A model generated the notes under the pieces. It did not search any database and was not told the DNA's origin. It saw nothing but the letters and a program-made list of their open reading frames with translations. Source: Hymenobacter cellulosivorans (GTDB taxonomy: Bacteria; Bacteroidota; Bacteroidia; Cytophagales; Hymenobacteraceae). Taken from it: 64,000 nt of DNA. Location of the stretch: positions 5,775,001 to 5,839,000 of the forward strand of contig NZ_CP095049.1 in assembly GCF_022919135.1 (NCBI RefSeq), in the 5' to 3' direction. A program made the translations under genes and the position numbers. This document shows positions 7,353 through 16,100 of the stretch, piece by piece (positions within the stretch are counted from its first letter, which is position 1; every line of letters starts with the position of its first letter).

Positions 7353-9641
7353 TTACTTTTTAGCTGGCGAAAAAGAGTAGGGCGCGGCGGCGGCCTGCGT
7401 GCCGCGGCTCTGGTTGGGCGTAGGGCTCATGTCGAAGTTGAGAACCGCGCCTTGCAGGAGTTCCTCGTGGCTAAGCCAGTTATTGTCGTATTCCCGGCCG
7501 TTGAGCGTGAGCTTGTTCACATACCGGTTTTCGGCCGAGTTCCGGGGCGCGCTCAGCACCACGTCCTTGCCCGAAGGCAGGTGTAGCGTGGCCTTAGGGA
7601 AAAGCGGGGCGCCAAGCACGTACTGATTGGTAGCCGGGCACACGGGGTAAAAGCCCAGGGCCGAAAACACGTACCAGGCCGAGGTTTGCCCGTTGTCCTC
7701 GTCGCCGCAGTAGCCGTCGGCTGTGGGCAGGTAGAGACGGTTAAGGGCCTCGCGCACCCAATACTGGGTTTTCCAGGGCTGGCCGGCGTAGTTGTACAGG
7801 TAAGGCATGTGCTGAATGGGCTGGTTGCCGTGAGCGTAGTTGCCCATATTGGCAATCTGCATTTCCCGGATTTCGTGGATGACCTCGCCGTAGTACGACT
7901 CGTCAAACACCGGCGGCAGGGTAAAGACGGTGTCCAGAGTAGCCACAAACTTTTGCTTGCCGCCCATCAAATCAATCAGGCCCTGCACGTCGTGAAATAC
8001 CGACCAGGTGTAGTGCCAGCTGTTGCCTTCGGTGAAAGCGTCGCCCCATTTGAAGGGGTTAAACGGCGTCTGGAAAGTGCCGTCCTGGTTACGGCCCCGC
8101 ATCAGGCCGGTTTGCTTGTCGAAAAGGTTGCGGTAGTTCTGGCTGCGCTTGGCGTAGAGGTTAATTTCCTTTTTCGGCCGGTTCAGCGCCTTGGCCAGCT
8201 GATAAATGGTAAAGTCGTCGTAGGCGTATTCGAGGGTACGGGCCGCGTTTTCGTTGATTTTAACGTCGTAGGGCACATAACCGAGCTTGTTGTAATAGTC
8301 GACGCCGGCGCGGCCCACGGCCGTCAGCGGGCCGGCGTTGTTAGCCCCGTGGGTCAGGGCTTCGTAGAGCACGTTCATGTCTTGCCCCCGAATGCCTTTC
8401 AGGTAGGCATCGGCCACCACCGAGGCTGAGTTGTTGCCCACCATCACGTTGCGCAGGCCCGGACTGGCCCATTCCGGCAGCCAGCCGCTTTCCCGATAAT
8501 CGTTGACCAAGCCCTGCTGAACTTCGGTGCTTACTTCCGGATACAGCAGGTTCAGAAAGGGAAACAGGGCCCGGAAGGTGTCCCAAAAGCCGGTATCGGT
8601 ATACATATACCCCGGCAGCACCTGCCCGTTGAAGGGGCTGTAGTGCATCACCTTACCGTTGGCGTCCAGTTCGTAAAGCTTGCGCGGAAACAACAACGAG
8701 CGGTACAGGCAGGAGTAGAACGTACGGCGCTGGTCGGTGGTACCGCCTTCCAACTCAATGCGGCCTAACACCTTATTCCAAGCGGCCCGGCCCTGCTGGC
8801 GCACCGTTTCGAAGTCTCGGTCGCCAATTTCGCGCAGGTTGAGCTCAGCCTGCTCGGGGCTGATAAACGAGGAAGCCACCCGAGCATTCACCTTTTCTCC
8901 CTTGCGGGTCTTGAAGCCGACGACAGCACCAGCGTGGACGGCGGTTACTTCCAGCACTCCACTAGCCAACTTTTTGTCCTGATAGAGGGCCGTGCTGGTG
9001 AAATCGTGGTCGAATTCCAGCACGAAGTAGTTTTTGAAGTTCTTGGGCACCCCGCCTCGGTTGCGGGTAGTATAGCCAACGACTTTGCGCTGCTGGGGTA
9101 GAACCTTCACGAAGGAGCCCTTATCGAGGGCATCAATTACGACGTAGGCGCTGTCGGTTTGGGGGAAAGTGAAGCGGAAGCGGGCGGCGCGCTCCGTCGG
9201 TGCTATTTCGGTTACCACGTCGTGGTCGGCCAAATACACGCGGTAGTAGTTGGGCTCGGCCACCTCGGCTTTGTGCGAAAACCAGCTAGCCCGGGCATCC
9301 TCATCAAATACGCGCTGCCCGGTAATAGGCATCAGGGCAAACTGCCCGTAGTCGTTCATCCAGGGTGAGGGCTGGTGAGTTTGCTTGAAGCCCCGCAGCT
9401 TGTCGGCCGAATACTGGTAAGCCCAGCCATTGCCCATTTTGCCGGTTTGCGGCATCCAGAAGTTCATGCCCCAGGGCAAGGCAATGGCCGGGTAGGTGTT
9501 GCCATTCGATAGTTCGGGCTTGGAATCGGTTCCCATTAGCGGGTTAATCCACTGCGCCAGGTCGGAGCTCACCGATTGGGCGCGGGCTGGGCTAGTCACG
9601 GCCAGCCAAGCTGCTGCCAGCACGAAAAACGTTTTTTGCAT
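7353..9641 (-). CDS. Secreted GH92 family alpha-mannosidase
   Basis: Exo-acting alpha-mannosidase of glycoside hydrolase family 92, a calcium-dependent family prominent in Bacteroidota. The 762-residue protein starts with a signal peptide (ending SPARAQ). The N-terminal beta-sandwich contains INPLMGTDSKPELSNGNTYP. The (alpha/alpha)6 domain carries TEGNSWHYTW, which holds the general-acid glutamate, and CGDEDNGQTSAWYVFSALG, which holds the conserved aspartate. All hallmark residues I can check are present. The linkage it cuts cannot be read from sequence. No SusC/SusD genes are nearby, so it is not in an obvious polysaccharide-utilisation locus. Confidence 0.93.
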   Translation of the reverse strand: MQKTFFVLAAAWLAVTSPARAQSVSSDLAQWINPLMGTDSKPELSNGNTYPAIALPWGMNFWMPQTGKMGNGWAYQYSADKLRGFKQTHQPSPWMNDYGQFALMPITGQRVFDEDARASWFSHKAEVAEPNYYRVYLADHDVVTEIAPTERAARFRFTFPQTDSAYVVIDALDKGSFVKVLPQQRKVVGYTTRNRGGVPKNFKNYFVLEFDHDFTSTALYQDKKLASGVLEVTAVHAGAVVGFKTRKGEKVNARVASSFISPEQAELNLREIGDRDFETVRQQGRAAWNKVLGRIELEGGTTDQRRTFYSCLYRSLLFPRKLYELDANGKVMHYSPFNGQVLPGYMYTDTGFWDTFRALFPFLNLLYPEVSTEVQQGLVNDYRESGWLPEWASPGLRNVMVGNNSASVVADAYLKGIRGQDMNVLYEALTHGANNAGPLTAVGRAGVDYYNKLGYVPYDVKINENAARTLEYAYDDFTIYQLAKALNRPKKEINLYAKRSQNYRNLFDKQTGLMRGRNQDGTFQTPFNPFKWGDAFTEGNSWHYTWSVFHDVQGLIDLMGGKQKFVATLDTVFTLPPVFDESYYGEVIHEIREMQIANMGNYAHGNQPIQHMPYLYNYAGQPWKTQYWVREALNRLYLPTADGYCGDEDNGQTSAWYVFSALGFYPVCPATNQYVLGAPLFPKATLHLPSGKDVVLSAPRNSAENRYVNKLTLNGREYDNNWLSHEELLQGAVLNFDMSPTPNQSRGTQAAAAPYSFSPAKK

Positions 9642-9771
9642 GTGCGCAGAGGTAAGGATACGGGTAAACGCAAAGCTGTAAGCGGCCAGTACAGCCGCTC
9701 ATAGAGCAGCAATATCCGGATTTATCGGACCTCCCCAAGCTTGCTTAAACATTTTAGCAACTCTACATCGG

Positions 9772-9817
9772 GAGCCCCTTGTGTTGCCAGTAGTTAGCGG
9801 CTACTGGCCAAGGGGCT
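9772..9817 (-). terminator. Hairpin terminator overlapping the end of the lipoprotein gene
   Basis: AGCCCCTTG...CCAGTAG pairs with CTACTGG..CAAGGGGCT. The TAG stop of the lipoprotein gene lies inside the right arm, so the hairpin is partly coding. Confidence 0.5.
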
Positions 9818-10487
9818 TTGTTTTATGCCGTTGGTAGCGGCTGCGGCCCACCTGCCGAAACTTGTCAGCCTCCACCGCATAGAGCGTCACCACCGAATCA
9901 ATTTCGGACTGGGTGGCTACACTGTCCTCACCCGTTACGCCTTCGTGCAGGGCAGTCAGGCGAAACTGGGTGGGCGTTTCAAACACGCCATAAGCCCGGG
10001 TCAGCTCACCACCATCGGCCCCGAAGTGAGCCACAGTTTCCCGACTGATGAGCTGGTGACGGGCGTCGTACACCAGGCGCAGCAGCTCAAACAAGAACTC
10101 CCCGTCGTCGTGGAGAATGGTTATTTCCTGGCGCTGGGGCGTATTTTGCTGCAAGGAGTAAAAATAGTAGGGTGCTATTTCGCGCTGGGCTCGGGGCCGG
10201 GTCTTGCCCTGTAAATACCGCTTTTCCTGGCTGGCCGTGAGCTTTATCAGCTTCCCCGTACCCAGGTCAAAGCCGCCTTCCGGTCCCGTGCGCGTCGTCA
10301 CGCGGAACGTATCCTGCCGGGCCATCTTAAACCAGGCCGGGTTCAGGAAATCGTCGACGGGGGCCGGGGCGGGCGGCGCTACGGCGGCCACAGAGTCGGT
10401 GCCGGCCGGTGAAGCGGGATTTTCCGGCGGCTGGGCCGGGCCACAGGCGGCGCACACTCCGAGTAAAAGCCAGCTGGGAGTTTTCAT
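9801..10487 (-). CDS. Putative lipoprotein, unknown function
   Basis: A 228-residue protein starting MKTPSWLLLGVCAACGP. The cysteine after CAA makes a weak lipobox, followed by a Pro/Ala-rich linker (PAQPPENPASP) typical of exported lipoproteins. The rest is a beta-rich domain I cannot assign; it contains DTFRVTTRTGPEGGFD and a repeated theme of tyrosine and threonine. Its ATG lies 4 nt after the stop of the GreA/B-like gene, so the two are almost certainly co-transcribed. A terminator hairpin overlaps its 3' end. Confidence 0.7.
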   Translation of the reverse strand: MKTPSWLLLGVCAACGPAQPPENPASPAGTDSVAAVAPPAPAPVDDFLNPAWFKMARQDTFRVTTRTGPEGGFDLGTGKLIKLTASQEKRYLQGKTRPRAQREIAPYYFYSLQQNTPQRQEITILHDDGEFLFELLRLVYDARHQLISRETVAHFGADGGELTRAYGVFETPTQFRLTALHEGVTGEDSVATQSEIDSVVTLYAVEADKFRQVGRSRYQRHKTKPLGQ

Positions 10488-10491
10488 CAGG

Positions 10492-10953
10492 CTAGGCAAC
10501 GGAAAGGATACGCACAGGCTTGCCATTAAACCCGGCCTCCTCCCCTGTCCGCTTGCCGCTCAGGGCCGCCGCTACCGGTGCCGCCGCCGATACAGCAAAG
10601 TAGTCGGTGCCGCCGGCCGTAAGCTTGCCGGCGCTGATGCTGATAAAAAACCAGCCCATGCTCGTCTGCACCAGGGCACCGGGCCGCACCGTGTCGCAGG
10701 ACTTGGTGGGGTCGATGCGCTGGAGTTCGGCTTGCAGTTGCCGGGCCTGCTGGAGCTGCACCAGGTTTCGGTCCCGCTCGTTCTGGGCCATGGCGCGGCC
10801 GGTTTCGTACTTGTCGCCGGCGCTGCTCTTGGTTTCACTGTTGGCCGATTCCTGGGCGGCCTGTACGGCGGCCTGCACCGCGCTGAGACGGTCCTGAACG
10901 TACTGCTCGCAGAGCGTATAGAGTTGGAGTTTGATGAGGGAAGTATCGTTCAT
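10492..10953 (-). CDS. GreA/GreB-like protein
   Basis: A 153-residue protein with an N-terminal helical hairpin (SAVQAAVQAAQESANSETKS then SAGDKYETGRAMAQNERDRN) and a C-terminal small beta domain (FFISISAGKLTAGGTDYFAVS, ending GKRTGEEAGFNGKPVRI). This layout is that of the Gre-factor fold: coiled coil plus an FKBP-like domain. Bacteroidota encode a divergent Gre-like family with the SSAGDKYETGRAM motif whose role is not established; it is sometimes mislabelled as a 3-oxoacyl-ACP synthase. Whether it binds RNA polymerase is an inference. It forms an operon with the following lipoprotein. Confidence 0.7.
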   Translation of the reverse strand: MNDTSLIKLQLYTLCEQYVQDRLSAVQAAVQAAQESANSETKSSAGDKYETGRAMAQNERDRNLVQLQQARQLQAELQRIDPTKSCDTVRPGALVQTSMGWFFISISAGKLTAGGTDYFAVSAAAPVAAALSGKRTGEEAGFNGKPVRILSVA

Positions 10954-11007
10954 TACGTTTAATAATTACCTGGCCCATGAGTGGACCAGCACCTTCTGTT
11001 TGCCTAT

Positions 11008-11373
11008 TCAGGTCAGAAGCCTGGCCCAGAAGCTTTGCTTGAGTTCGGGAAGATAAAATAGCTTCTGTTGGTACACTACAATTTCAACTTCCTGGTCAAT
11101 CCACAGCAGTCGGCCACGGCTGGAGGCATATTTCAGCCGCCCACACTTTACTTCACCCGCTTCGCTGATATAGGTTAAGTAGGGGTACTCTAACGAGGTC
11201 CAGCTACCCGCTACTCGTACCACATCTTCCCGATACGCCGTAACAACTGCCTCGGTATGGTAGCCGTGTTTGAGAATATCGGCCACCAAGGCCCTGCTAT
11301 ACCGATAGTGCAAAAAGAACAAGGCACTGCCAATAAGGGAGAAAATAGTAAGGACTATTGTTTCTTCAGACAT
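11008..11373 (-). CDS. Small membrane protein, DUF3592-like
   Basis: A 121-residue protein with one N-terminal membrane helix (TIVLTIFSLIGSALFFLHY) followed by a soluble beta-rich domain. The middle, HTEAVVTAYRED...YPYLTYISEAGEVK, resembles the DUF3592 pattern (a conversion or variation element followed by a Y-P-x-[VL]-x-[FY] strand), but I am not certain. It lies in a co-oriented row of small genes. Confidence 0.6.
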   Translation of the reverse strand: MSEETIVLTIFSLIGSALFFLHYRYSRALVADILKHGYHTEAVVTAYREDVVRVAGSWTSLEYPYLTYISEAGEVKCGRLKYASSRGRLLWIDQEVEIVVYQQKLFYLPELKQSFWARLLT

Positions 11374-11425
11374 ACAGCAGCCGGCTTACCAACTCCAGTC
11401 CGGAGTTGCACTTTTATAACTTCCT

Positions 11426-12043
11426 TTACTGCCTAGCCCCATTTTTTATAGCCTGATAAGCCGCCAGATGGGCCTGCACCAGCTCAGCAAACGAACGGTA
11501 GCGCACGGCGCCGGGAATCCAGTTGGCAAAATGCCAGGCTTCCCATTCGCCCTGGTGGTGGACATCGGGGTTGAGGGCCAGAAAACCGGCGTCGCCCCAG
11601 TCCGAGACGAGCAGCAGGCCTCGGAAATACTCCCCGCGCACCTGCACGCTGTTTTGCTTCTTGCCGTAAATGAAATACTCCTCGTCCGGCACGCTCGGCA
11701 CGGTTTCGACGTCAACTTCCCACATTTCTACCAGTTCAGCCTCGGTTTTTACCAGCCAATCGACTTCCGCGCAGGGCTTGAGTCGCCAGATAAACCGGTT
11801 GAGCGGGCCGAAACCGTTAGAAGCTTGCAAAAACGCCCGGTACGAAGGCGGCAGCGTGATGTGCAGCCGCTCTTCCATGGCGTCCAACTCGGCTTCCGTA
11901 GCGCCCGGGGCCCCAAGCCACTGACTTTGGCGCTGCTCCGCCGTCAGCCGGTCGGCCAGACTCCCACTGCTAAAGGCCGGATCAGCTAGAATTTCCCGGC
12001 TGATTTGGTGCAGCATATCCGGCCAGTTTAAGGCATTTGACAT
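11426..12043 (-). CDS. SMI1/KNR4 (SUKH) family protein
   Basis: A 205-residue protein of the SUKH superfamily. The signature is clear: LGAPGATEAELDAMEERLHI then TLPPSYRAFLQASNGFGPL, followed by a strand-rich region and ILVSDWGDAGFLALNPD-like elements (LLVSDWGDAGFLALN is seen). SUKH proteins often act as immunity proteins against contact-dependent or polymorphic toxins, but stand-alone members may have other roles. No toxin gene is adjacent. It has no signal peptide. Confidence 0.85.
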   Translation of the reverse strand: MSNALNWPDMLHQISREILADPAFSSGSLADRLTAEQRQSQWLGAPGATEAELDAMEERLHITLPPSYRAFLQASNGFGPLNRFIWRLKPCAEVDWLVKTEAELVEMWEVDVETVPSVPDEEYFIYGKKQNSVQVRGEYFRGLLLVSDWGDAGFLALNPDVHHQGEWEAWHFANWIPGAVRYRSFAELVQAHLAAYQAIKNGARQ

Positions 12044-12134
12044 ATTGGTACTTGCTTAAACCTGCTATGCACTTCTCCCAGCTGATGGAGCTGGGCACCA
12101 GCCCCGCAATGGGCGCGGCTTGGGCACCACCGGC

Positions 12135-12578
12135 CTATTTTTCCAGCAGGGCCGCCTTTACTAAGTCGACCCAGTCATCGGCTTCGGGCGGAATAAGAAC
12201 GACCCGAAAGGTATGCCGCTGCGCTTCAATTCCCACGCCCGGCGCATCATCCACCAGCCAGTCGATGCCGAAGCTGGGCGGGTGCTTGGTGCAGCGTACC
12301 CTGACCTCGCGCTGGTGACGCTCTTGGTTCACGACGCCATCCAGCCGCAGGCCGTACCGCCAGAACAGCTTGCGGATATACCAGGAACGGCGGTACGAAG
12401 TGGTATACACCCATACTTCCCAACCCTGTTTCCGGCAAAAGTCGTGAAGCCCAATAATGCCCTGCCGGAGCGGCTCCCCGCCCAGCAGCCGGGCCCAGAC
12501 GGGGCATATGGGCCGCTCCAACGGGAAGTTATGGGCACAGCGGATGAGGGTGTTGTCGAGGTCGAAGGCAATGCGCAT
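12135..12578 (-). CDS. HAD-superfamily hydrolase-like protein
   Basis: A 147-residue single-domain protein. HAD motif I is intact (FDLDNTLIR, with the DxD nucleophile and acid), motif II is YTTSYR, and motif IV is LVDDAP. It is short for a HAD phosphatase and lacks a clear cap domain, like the small NIF/5'-nucleotidase-type members. The ATG at 12578 places FDLDNT at residue 4; the 15-residue upstream extension was dropped. Substrate unknown. Confidence 0.75.
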   Translation of the reverse strand: MRIAFDLDNTLIRCAHNFPLERPICPVWARLLGGEPLRQGIIGLHDFCRKQGWEVWVYTTSYRRSWYIRKLFWRYGLRLDGVVNQERHQREVRVRCTKHPPSFGIDWLVDDAPGVGIEAQRHTFRVVLIPPEADDWVDLVKAALLEK

Positions 12579-12659
12579 GGCTTCTAAACGAGAAAAAGCG
12601 CAGCGGCAATACGCCCGGCCCAAACGGGGCGTGTGGGCTTACCTTGCTCCGCCGCTTTC

Positions 12660-13178
12660 TTACTCGACCCGGAACAATACCCGGCGGCCGCTGTATTCGT
12701 CGCTCATTTCCTGATCCAGGTACTCAGCATCGTCATCTTCCGTTTCTGTTTCTGTTTCTGTTTCTGTTTCTGCTTCCGCTCCCGGCTCCGTTTCATCAGC
12801 TTCTTTGGGCGTGGGCCGGGTGTAGCCCATATCGGCCAAGTCCTCGTCGCTGAAGCCTTCCATCCAGGAGTCATCCTCATAGCTGTAGGCTTTCGACTCG
12901 TAGTCAAGAATGACTTCCGGACCCTGCTGGAAAATGCGGCCTGTACCACTCATTTGAAACTCGCCGGCGCTGGGAAGCTCCAGTAGCCCGGCCAGGTAGC
13001 GCTCCATGCCATACGCCAGGTCATTAGGCGCTTCGTAGTTGAACTCCTGCTCTTGGCCATTTACTTCCGTGTACACAAAACCTTCGTCGCCGCCGCAGTC
13101 CCAGCGCACGGTGAGGGTTTGCCCGCTTTGCAGGATAGATAAAATTTGGAGTTCTAGCGGCTTCAGGGTAGATGGCAT
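12660..13178 (-). CDS. Acidic hypothetical protein with Glu-Thr repeat
   Basis: A 172-residue soluble protein that I do not recognise. The N-terminal part (LELQILSILQSGQTLTVRWDCGGDEGFVYT) looks like a folded alpha/beta domain. The C-terminal third is strongly acidic and contains a (Glu-Thr)5-type run encoded by a hexanucleotide repeat (12742-12771), followed by DDDAEYLDQEMSDEYSGRRV. The ATG at 13178 (MPSTLKPLE) avoids overlap with the upstream gene. Confidence 0.65.
   Translation of the reverse strand: MPSTLKPLELQILSILQSGQTLTVRWDCGGDEGFVYTEVNGQEQEFNYEAPNDLAYGMERYLAGLLELPSAGEFQMSGTGRIFQQGPEVILDYESKAYSYEDDSWMEGFSDEDLADMGYTRPTPKEADETEPGAEAETETETETETEDDDAEYLDQEMSDEYSGRRVLFRVE
12742..12771. repeat. 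Hexanucleotide microsatellite, five GTTTCT units
   Basis: Five perfect tandem copies of GTTTCT inside the acidic protein gene encode alternating Glu and Thr. Because the unit is 6 nt, slippage would change protein length without shifting the frame. Confidence 0.9.
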
Positions 13179-13222
13179 AGATAATGGTTTTTTGCAAAGA
13201 AAAGGAAATAAGTGCCCGAGCT

Positions 13223-13849
13223 TCAGACGCGGCTTGCCGCCTGCTTTTCCTGTTCCTGCAGCCACGCCAGCGCCCTAGGATCGGGACGGTATTGCCAGGG
13301 CTGACGCAGCGTGACATACCCCAGCGGCTCAGCGACGGGCACTACCCGCGGCAGCTGCTGCAGGAGCGCTTCGGCCGCCGACAGCCCGAGAAGCTGCTCA
13401 GCCAGATAGAGGCCAAAGGTGGTAGTAGTCAGTAAGAAGGCCGCCGGCAGCCCGGTGCGCAGGTAAGGGCGCAGCACCAGGCTCCGCACAGACTCGGGCA
13501 AACCGGCCGAAAGTTGCTCCGGCGTGGTGACCGGCAACACGGCTACCACTTCGGGCTCTATGCCCAGCAGCCAGTCGTGCAGGGTCGGAACCCGGCCCGA
13601 CAGATCTTCCTGGCAGTGGGCTGCGGCCACGTCGCGCACCAGCACCTGCCGGTTATCGGCCGTAATCAGAACGTGGCCCAGCAGCTCGGTGGCCCACTCA
13701 ATGCCGGTGGTGTGATGCAGCAAAAGCCGGTGCCGGGGATGAAAGCAAAACAGCTTACTACTGTCCAGAAAGCGGTGAACTGGCAGGTAATCGGCGGGCA
13801 GGCCCCCAAACTTATGCGCCGAGAGCAGGCAGTGTTTCCAGATATTCAT
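13223..13849 (-). CDS. DUF6915 domain protein
   Basis: A 208-residue protein. The N-terminal half has the pattern H-x-x-x-S-x-x-K-x-GG-x-x-x-DYLPVH-x-[FW]-D-S-K (HKFGGLPADYLPVHRFLDSS) and RHRLLLHHTTGI, which fits the DUF6915 family of unknown function. The His-rich arrangement (FHPRHRLLLHH) suggests metal binding, as an inference. The C-terminal half is a separate leucine-rich stretch without a recognised domain. Confidence 0.65.
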   Translation of the reverse strand: MNIWKHCLLSAHKFGGLPADYLPVHRFLDSSKLFCFHPRHRLLLHHTTGIEWATELLGHVLITADNRQVLVRDVAAAHCQEDLSGRVPTLHDWLLGIEPEVVAVLPVTTPEQLSAGLPESVRSLVLRPYLRTGLPAAFLLTTTTFGLYLAEQLLGLSAAEALLQQLPRVVPVAEPLGYVTLRQPWQYRPDPRALAWLQEQEKQAASRV

Positions 13850-13865
13850 ACTCGTAAGTAAGCGG

Positions 13866-15362
13866 CTACCCGGCGGCCACCAAGCCTTCGGCTACCTTCC
13901 GGTCGTTGCTCAGGCGCGGCACTTTGTTTTGCCCACCGAGCTTGCCCAGACTTTTCATGTAGCGCTGAAACGCCCCGGCCGGCAGCTGGGTGAGCTGCAG
14001 CGGGGCCAGAATGCTGCCCGCCAGCAAGTCGTCGTAGTACACATTGCGGCGGCGCAACCCGGCGTCCAGGGCGGTGGCAAAGGCGGCAGCATCGTGGGGC
14101 GGGCGGGCAAACTCGACCAGCCACTCGTGCCGGCTGGGTTCCTGCGGGTCGGAGCTCACGCGCGGGGCCACGGTAAACTCGACCACTTCCACCTCGGGAA
14201 ACTGGTTCATGGCCGCGCGCAACGTCTGCTCTACTTCCTCGCCGATGACATGCTCGCCGAAAGCCGACAGGAAGTGCTTGATGCGCCCACTGACCACGAC
14301 GCGGTACGGACTTAGACTCACAAAGCGCACCGTGTCGCCGAGGCTGTAGCCCCATAGGCCGGCGTTGGAGTTGAGCACCAAAGCGTATTGCCGGTCCAGC
14401 TCCACTTCCCCGATGGTGAGGCGGGGCGGGTTGGGCTCGAAAAACTGCTCGGCAGGAATGAATTCGTAGAAAATACCCGCGTCGAGCAGGAGTAGCAGGC
14501 CAGAGTTACCGGGCTCGTCCTGGAAAGCGAGAAACCCTTCCGAGGCCGGAAACAGCTCGATACTGTCCACGGGCCGGCCGATGGTTTCAAACAGTTTGGC
14601 CCGGTAGGGCTCAAAGTTGACGCCGCCGTAGACGAACAAGTCAAACTGCGGAAAAATGTCCTTTACCGGCTTGCCCGTAATCTGCACCAGCTTGTCGAAG
14701 TACATCTGCACCCAGGGCGGAATCCCCGAAATCAACGTCATGTTTTCGGGCAAGGTTTCTTCCACAATATGGTCGAGCTTGGTCTCCCAGTCCTCGATAA
14801 TGTTGGTAGAATAGCTGGGCAGTTGGTTGCGGCGCAAATAGGCCGGCACGTGGTGGTTCACGATGCCTGACAGCCGCCCGGTATGAATGCCGCCCACCTT
14901 TTCCAGCTCCGGACTGCCCGACAAAAACATGAGCTTACCGTCTAGAAAGCGGCTTTTGCCCGTGGCGTGGATGTAGTGAAACAGCGCATCCCGGGCCCCA
15001 TTGATGTGGTTGGGGATGCTGTCCTTGGTCAGGGGAATGTACTTGGCGCCGGACGTGGTGCCCGAGGTTTTGGCCAGGTATTCGGGTTTGCCGGGCCAGA
15101 GTACATCGGCCTCGCCGGCTTTCACCCGCTCGAAGTACGGAGCCAGGGCTTCATAGTCGCGCACGGGCACCAGCCGGGCCAGGTCGGCGGGCGTCTGGAT
15201 GGCAGCAAAGTCATGGTCGCGCCCAAAGGCAGTATTCCGGCCTTTGGCAATCAGCTCCCGAAATACGCGCTGCTGGGTAGCGACGGGGTCTTGCTGCCAC
15301 TTGTGGTAACGGCTGGTAATAAAGGCGGCCAGCGGGCGGCTCAGGGCAGATTTTAGACCCAT
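13866..15362 (-). CDS. GH3 auxin-responsive-promoter family acyl-adenylating enzyme
   Basis: A 498-residue member of the GH3 family (ANL-like superfamily), enzymes that adenylate carboxylic acids and join them to amino acids or other nucleophiles. The nucleotide-binding motif is TSGTTSGAKYIPLT, with YGGVNFEPY and ASEGFLAFQD matching conserved family blocks, and a C-terminal lid domain from about residue 370 (YRVVVSGRIKHFLSAFGEHV). The bacterial substrates are unknown. The ATG at 15362 (MGLKSALSRP) fits homologues; the 16 residues further upstream come from a GGTGAAATGGTGAG direct repeat. Confidence 0.9.
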   Translation of the reverse strand: MGLKSALSRPLAAFITSRYHKWQQDPVATQQRVFRELIAKGRNTAFGRDHDFAAIQTPADLARLVPVRDYEALAPYFERVKAGEADVLWPGKPEYLAKTSGTTSGAKYIPLTKDSIPNHINGARDALFHYIHATGKSRFLDGKLMFLSGSPELEKVGGIHTGRLSGIVNHHVPAYLRRNQLPSYSTNIIEDWETKLDHIVEETLPENMTLISGIPPWVQMYFDKLVQITGKPVKDIFPQFDLFVYGGVNFEPYRAKLFETIGRPVDSIELFPASEGFLAFQDEPGNSGLLLLLDAGIFYEFIPAEQFFEPNPPRLTIGEVELDRQYALVLNSNAGLWGYSLGDTVRFVSLSPYRVVVSGRIKHFLSAFGEHVIGEEVEQTLRAAMNQFPEVEVVEFTVAPRVSSDPQEPSRHEWLVEFARPPHDAAAFATALDAGLRRRNVYYDDLLAGSILAPLQLTQLPAGAFQRYMKSLGKLGGQNKVPRLSNDRKVAEGLVAAG

Positions 15363-15529
15363 GCGGTGAAATGGTGAGGTGGTGAAATGGTGAGTTCTCA
15401 CCACTTGCACGGCAATTCAGGTTGCCAAAGGTACACTTCCCGCCAAATCGGTACTGCTTATCCTTTCCCTGGTTCCGCCGTACCTAATAGACGAGTTTAA
15501 CCAACTTCACCCCTTACAATCTCCTTATC

Positions 15530-15958
15530 ATGATTAATCAGCGCGGAAATGCCGTTTGGAACGGCGACATCAAAGGCAGCGGCGAAATCTCGACCCAGAG
15601 CGGCACGGTAAAAGCCCCGTATTCGGTCGGTGCCCGGTTTGAGGGCCAGAAAGGCACCAACCCCGAGGAGCTCATCGGGGCGGCCCACGCCGGCTGCTAC
15701 ACCATGTTCCTGACCGGGCAGCTGACCAAAGCCGGAGCCCAGGTCAAGCAAATACGGACCGAGTCGAAAGTGACGCTCGACACCTCTGGCGACGTGCCCA
15801 AAGTGGTTAAAATTACGCTGACCACCGAAGGCGAGGTGGAAGGCATTACCCAGGAGGAATTCCAGCAGCAGGCCGAAAATGCCAAGCTGCACTGCCCCAT
15901 TTCGCAGCTGCTGAGTGCCGTACCGGAAATGGAACTGGCCTCAGCCACGCTGAAGTAG
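15530..15958 (+). CDS. OsmC family peroxidase-like protein
   Basis: A thiol-dependent peroxidase family protein of 142 residues that detoxifies organic hydroperoxides. Both catalytic cysteines are present: HAGCYTM on the central helix and LHCPIS near the C-terminus. The N-terminal beta-sheet region (GNAVWNGDIKGSGEIS) and NPEELIGAAHAGC match the OsmC subgroup rather than Ohr. A large palindromic repeat follows the stop codon. Confidence 0.92.
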   Translation: MINQRGNAVWNGDIKGSGEISTQSGTVKAPYSVGARFEGQKGTNPEELIGAAHAGCYTMFLTGQLTKAGAQVKQIRTESKVTLDTSGDVPKVVKITLTTEGEVEGITQEEFQQQAENAKLHCPISQLLSAVPEMELASATLK

Positions 15959-16040
15959 GTTTCTAGTTGTCAGTTGGTCGCTGTCAGTTGTTAGCTCGTT
16001 GTTACGAACAACTGACAACGACCAACTGACAACTAGAAAC
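15959..16040. repeat. 82-nt palindromic intergenic repeat
   Basis: Arms of 22 nt at 15959-15980 (GTTTCTAGTTGTCAGTTGGT and two more bases) and 16019-16040 are perfect inverted copies. Between them a second, shorter inverted pair (GTCAGTTGTT / AACAACTGAC) repeats the same GTTGTCAGTT theme. The whole would form a long hairpin. It lies between osmC and the membrane-protein gene and could also stop transcription. Confidence 0.85.
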
Positions 16041-16100
16041 CGGCAGCGCCCCGTGCCTTGCCGGTTTTTCGTTTACTTTGTGGTCAGACCTCTACTCTCT

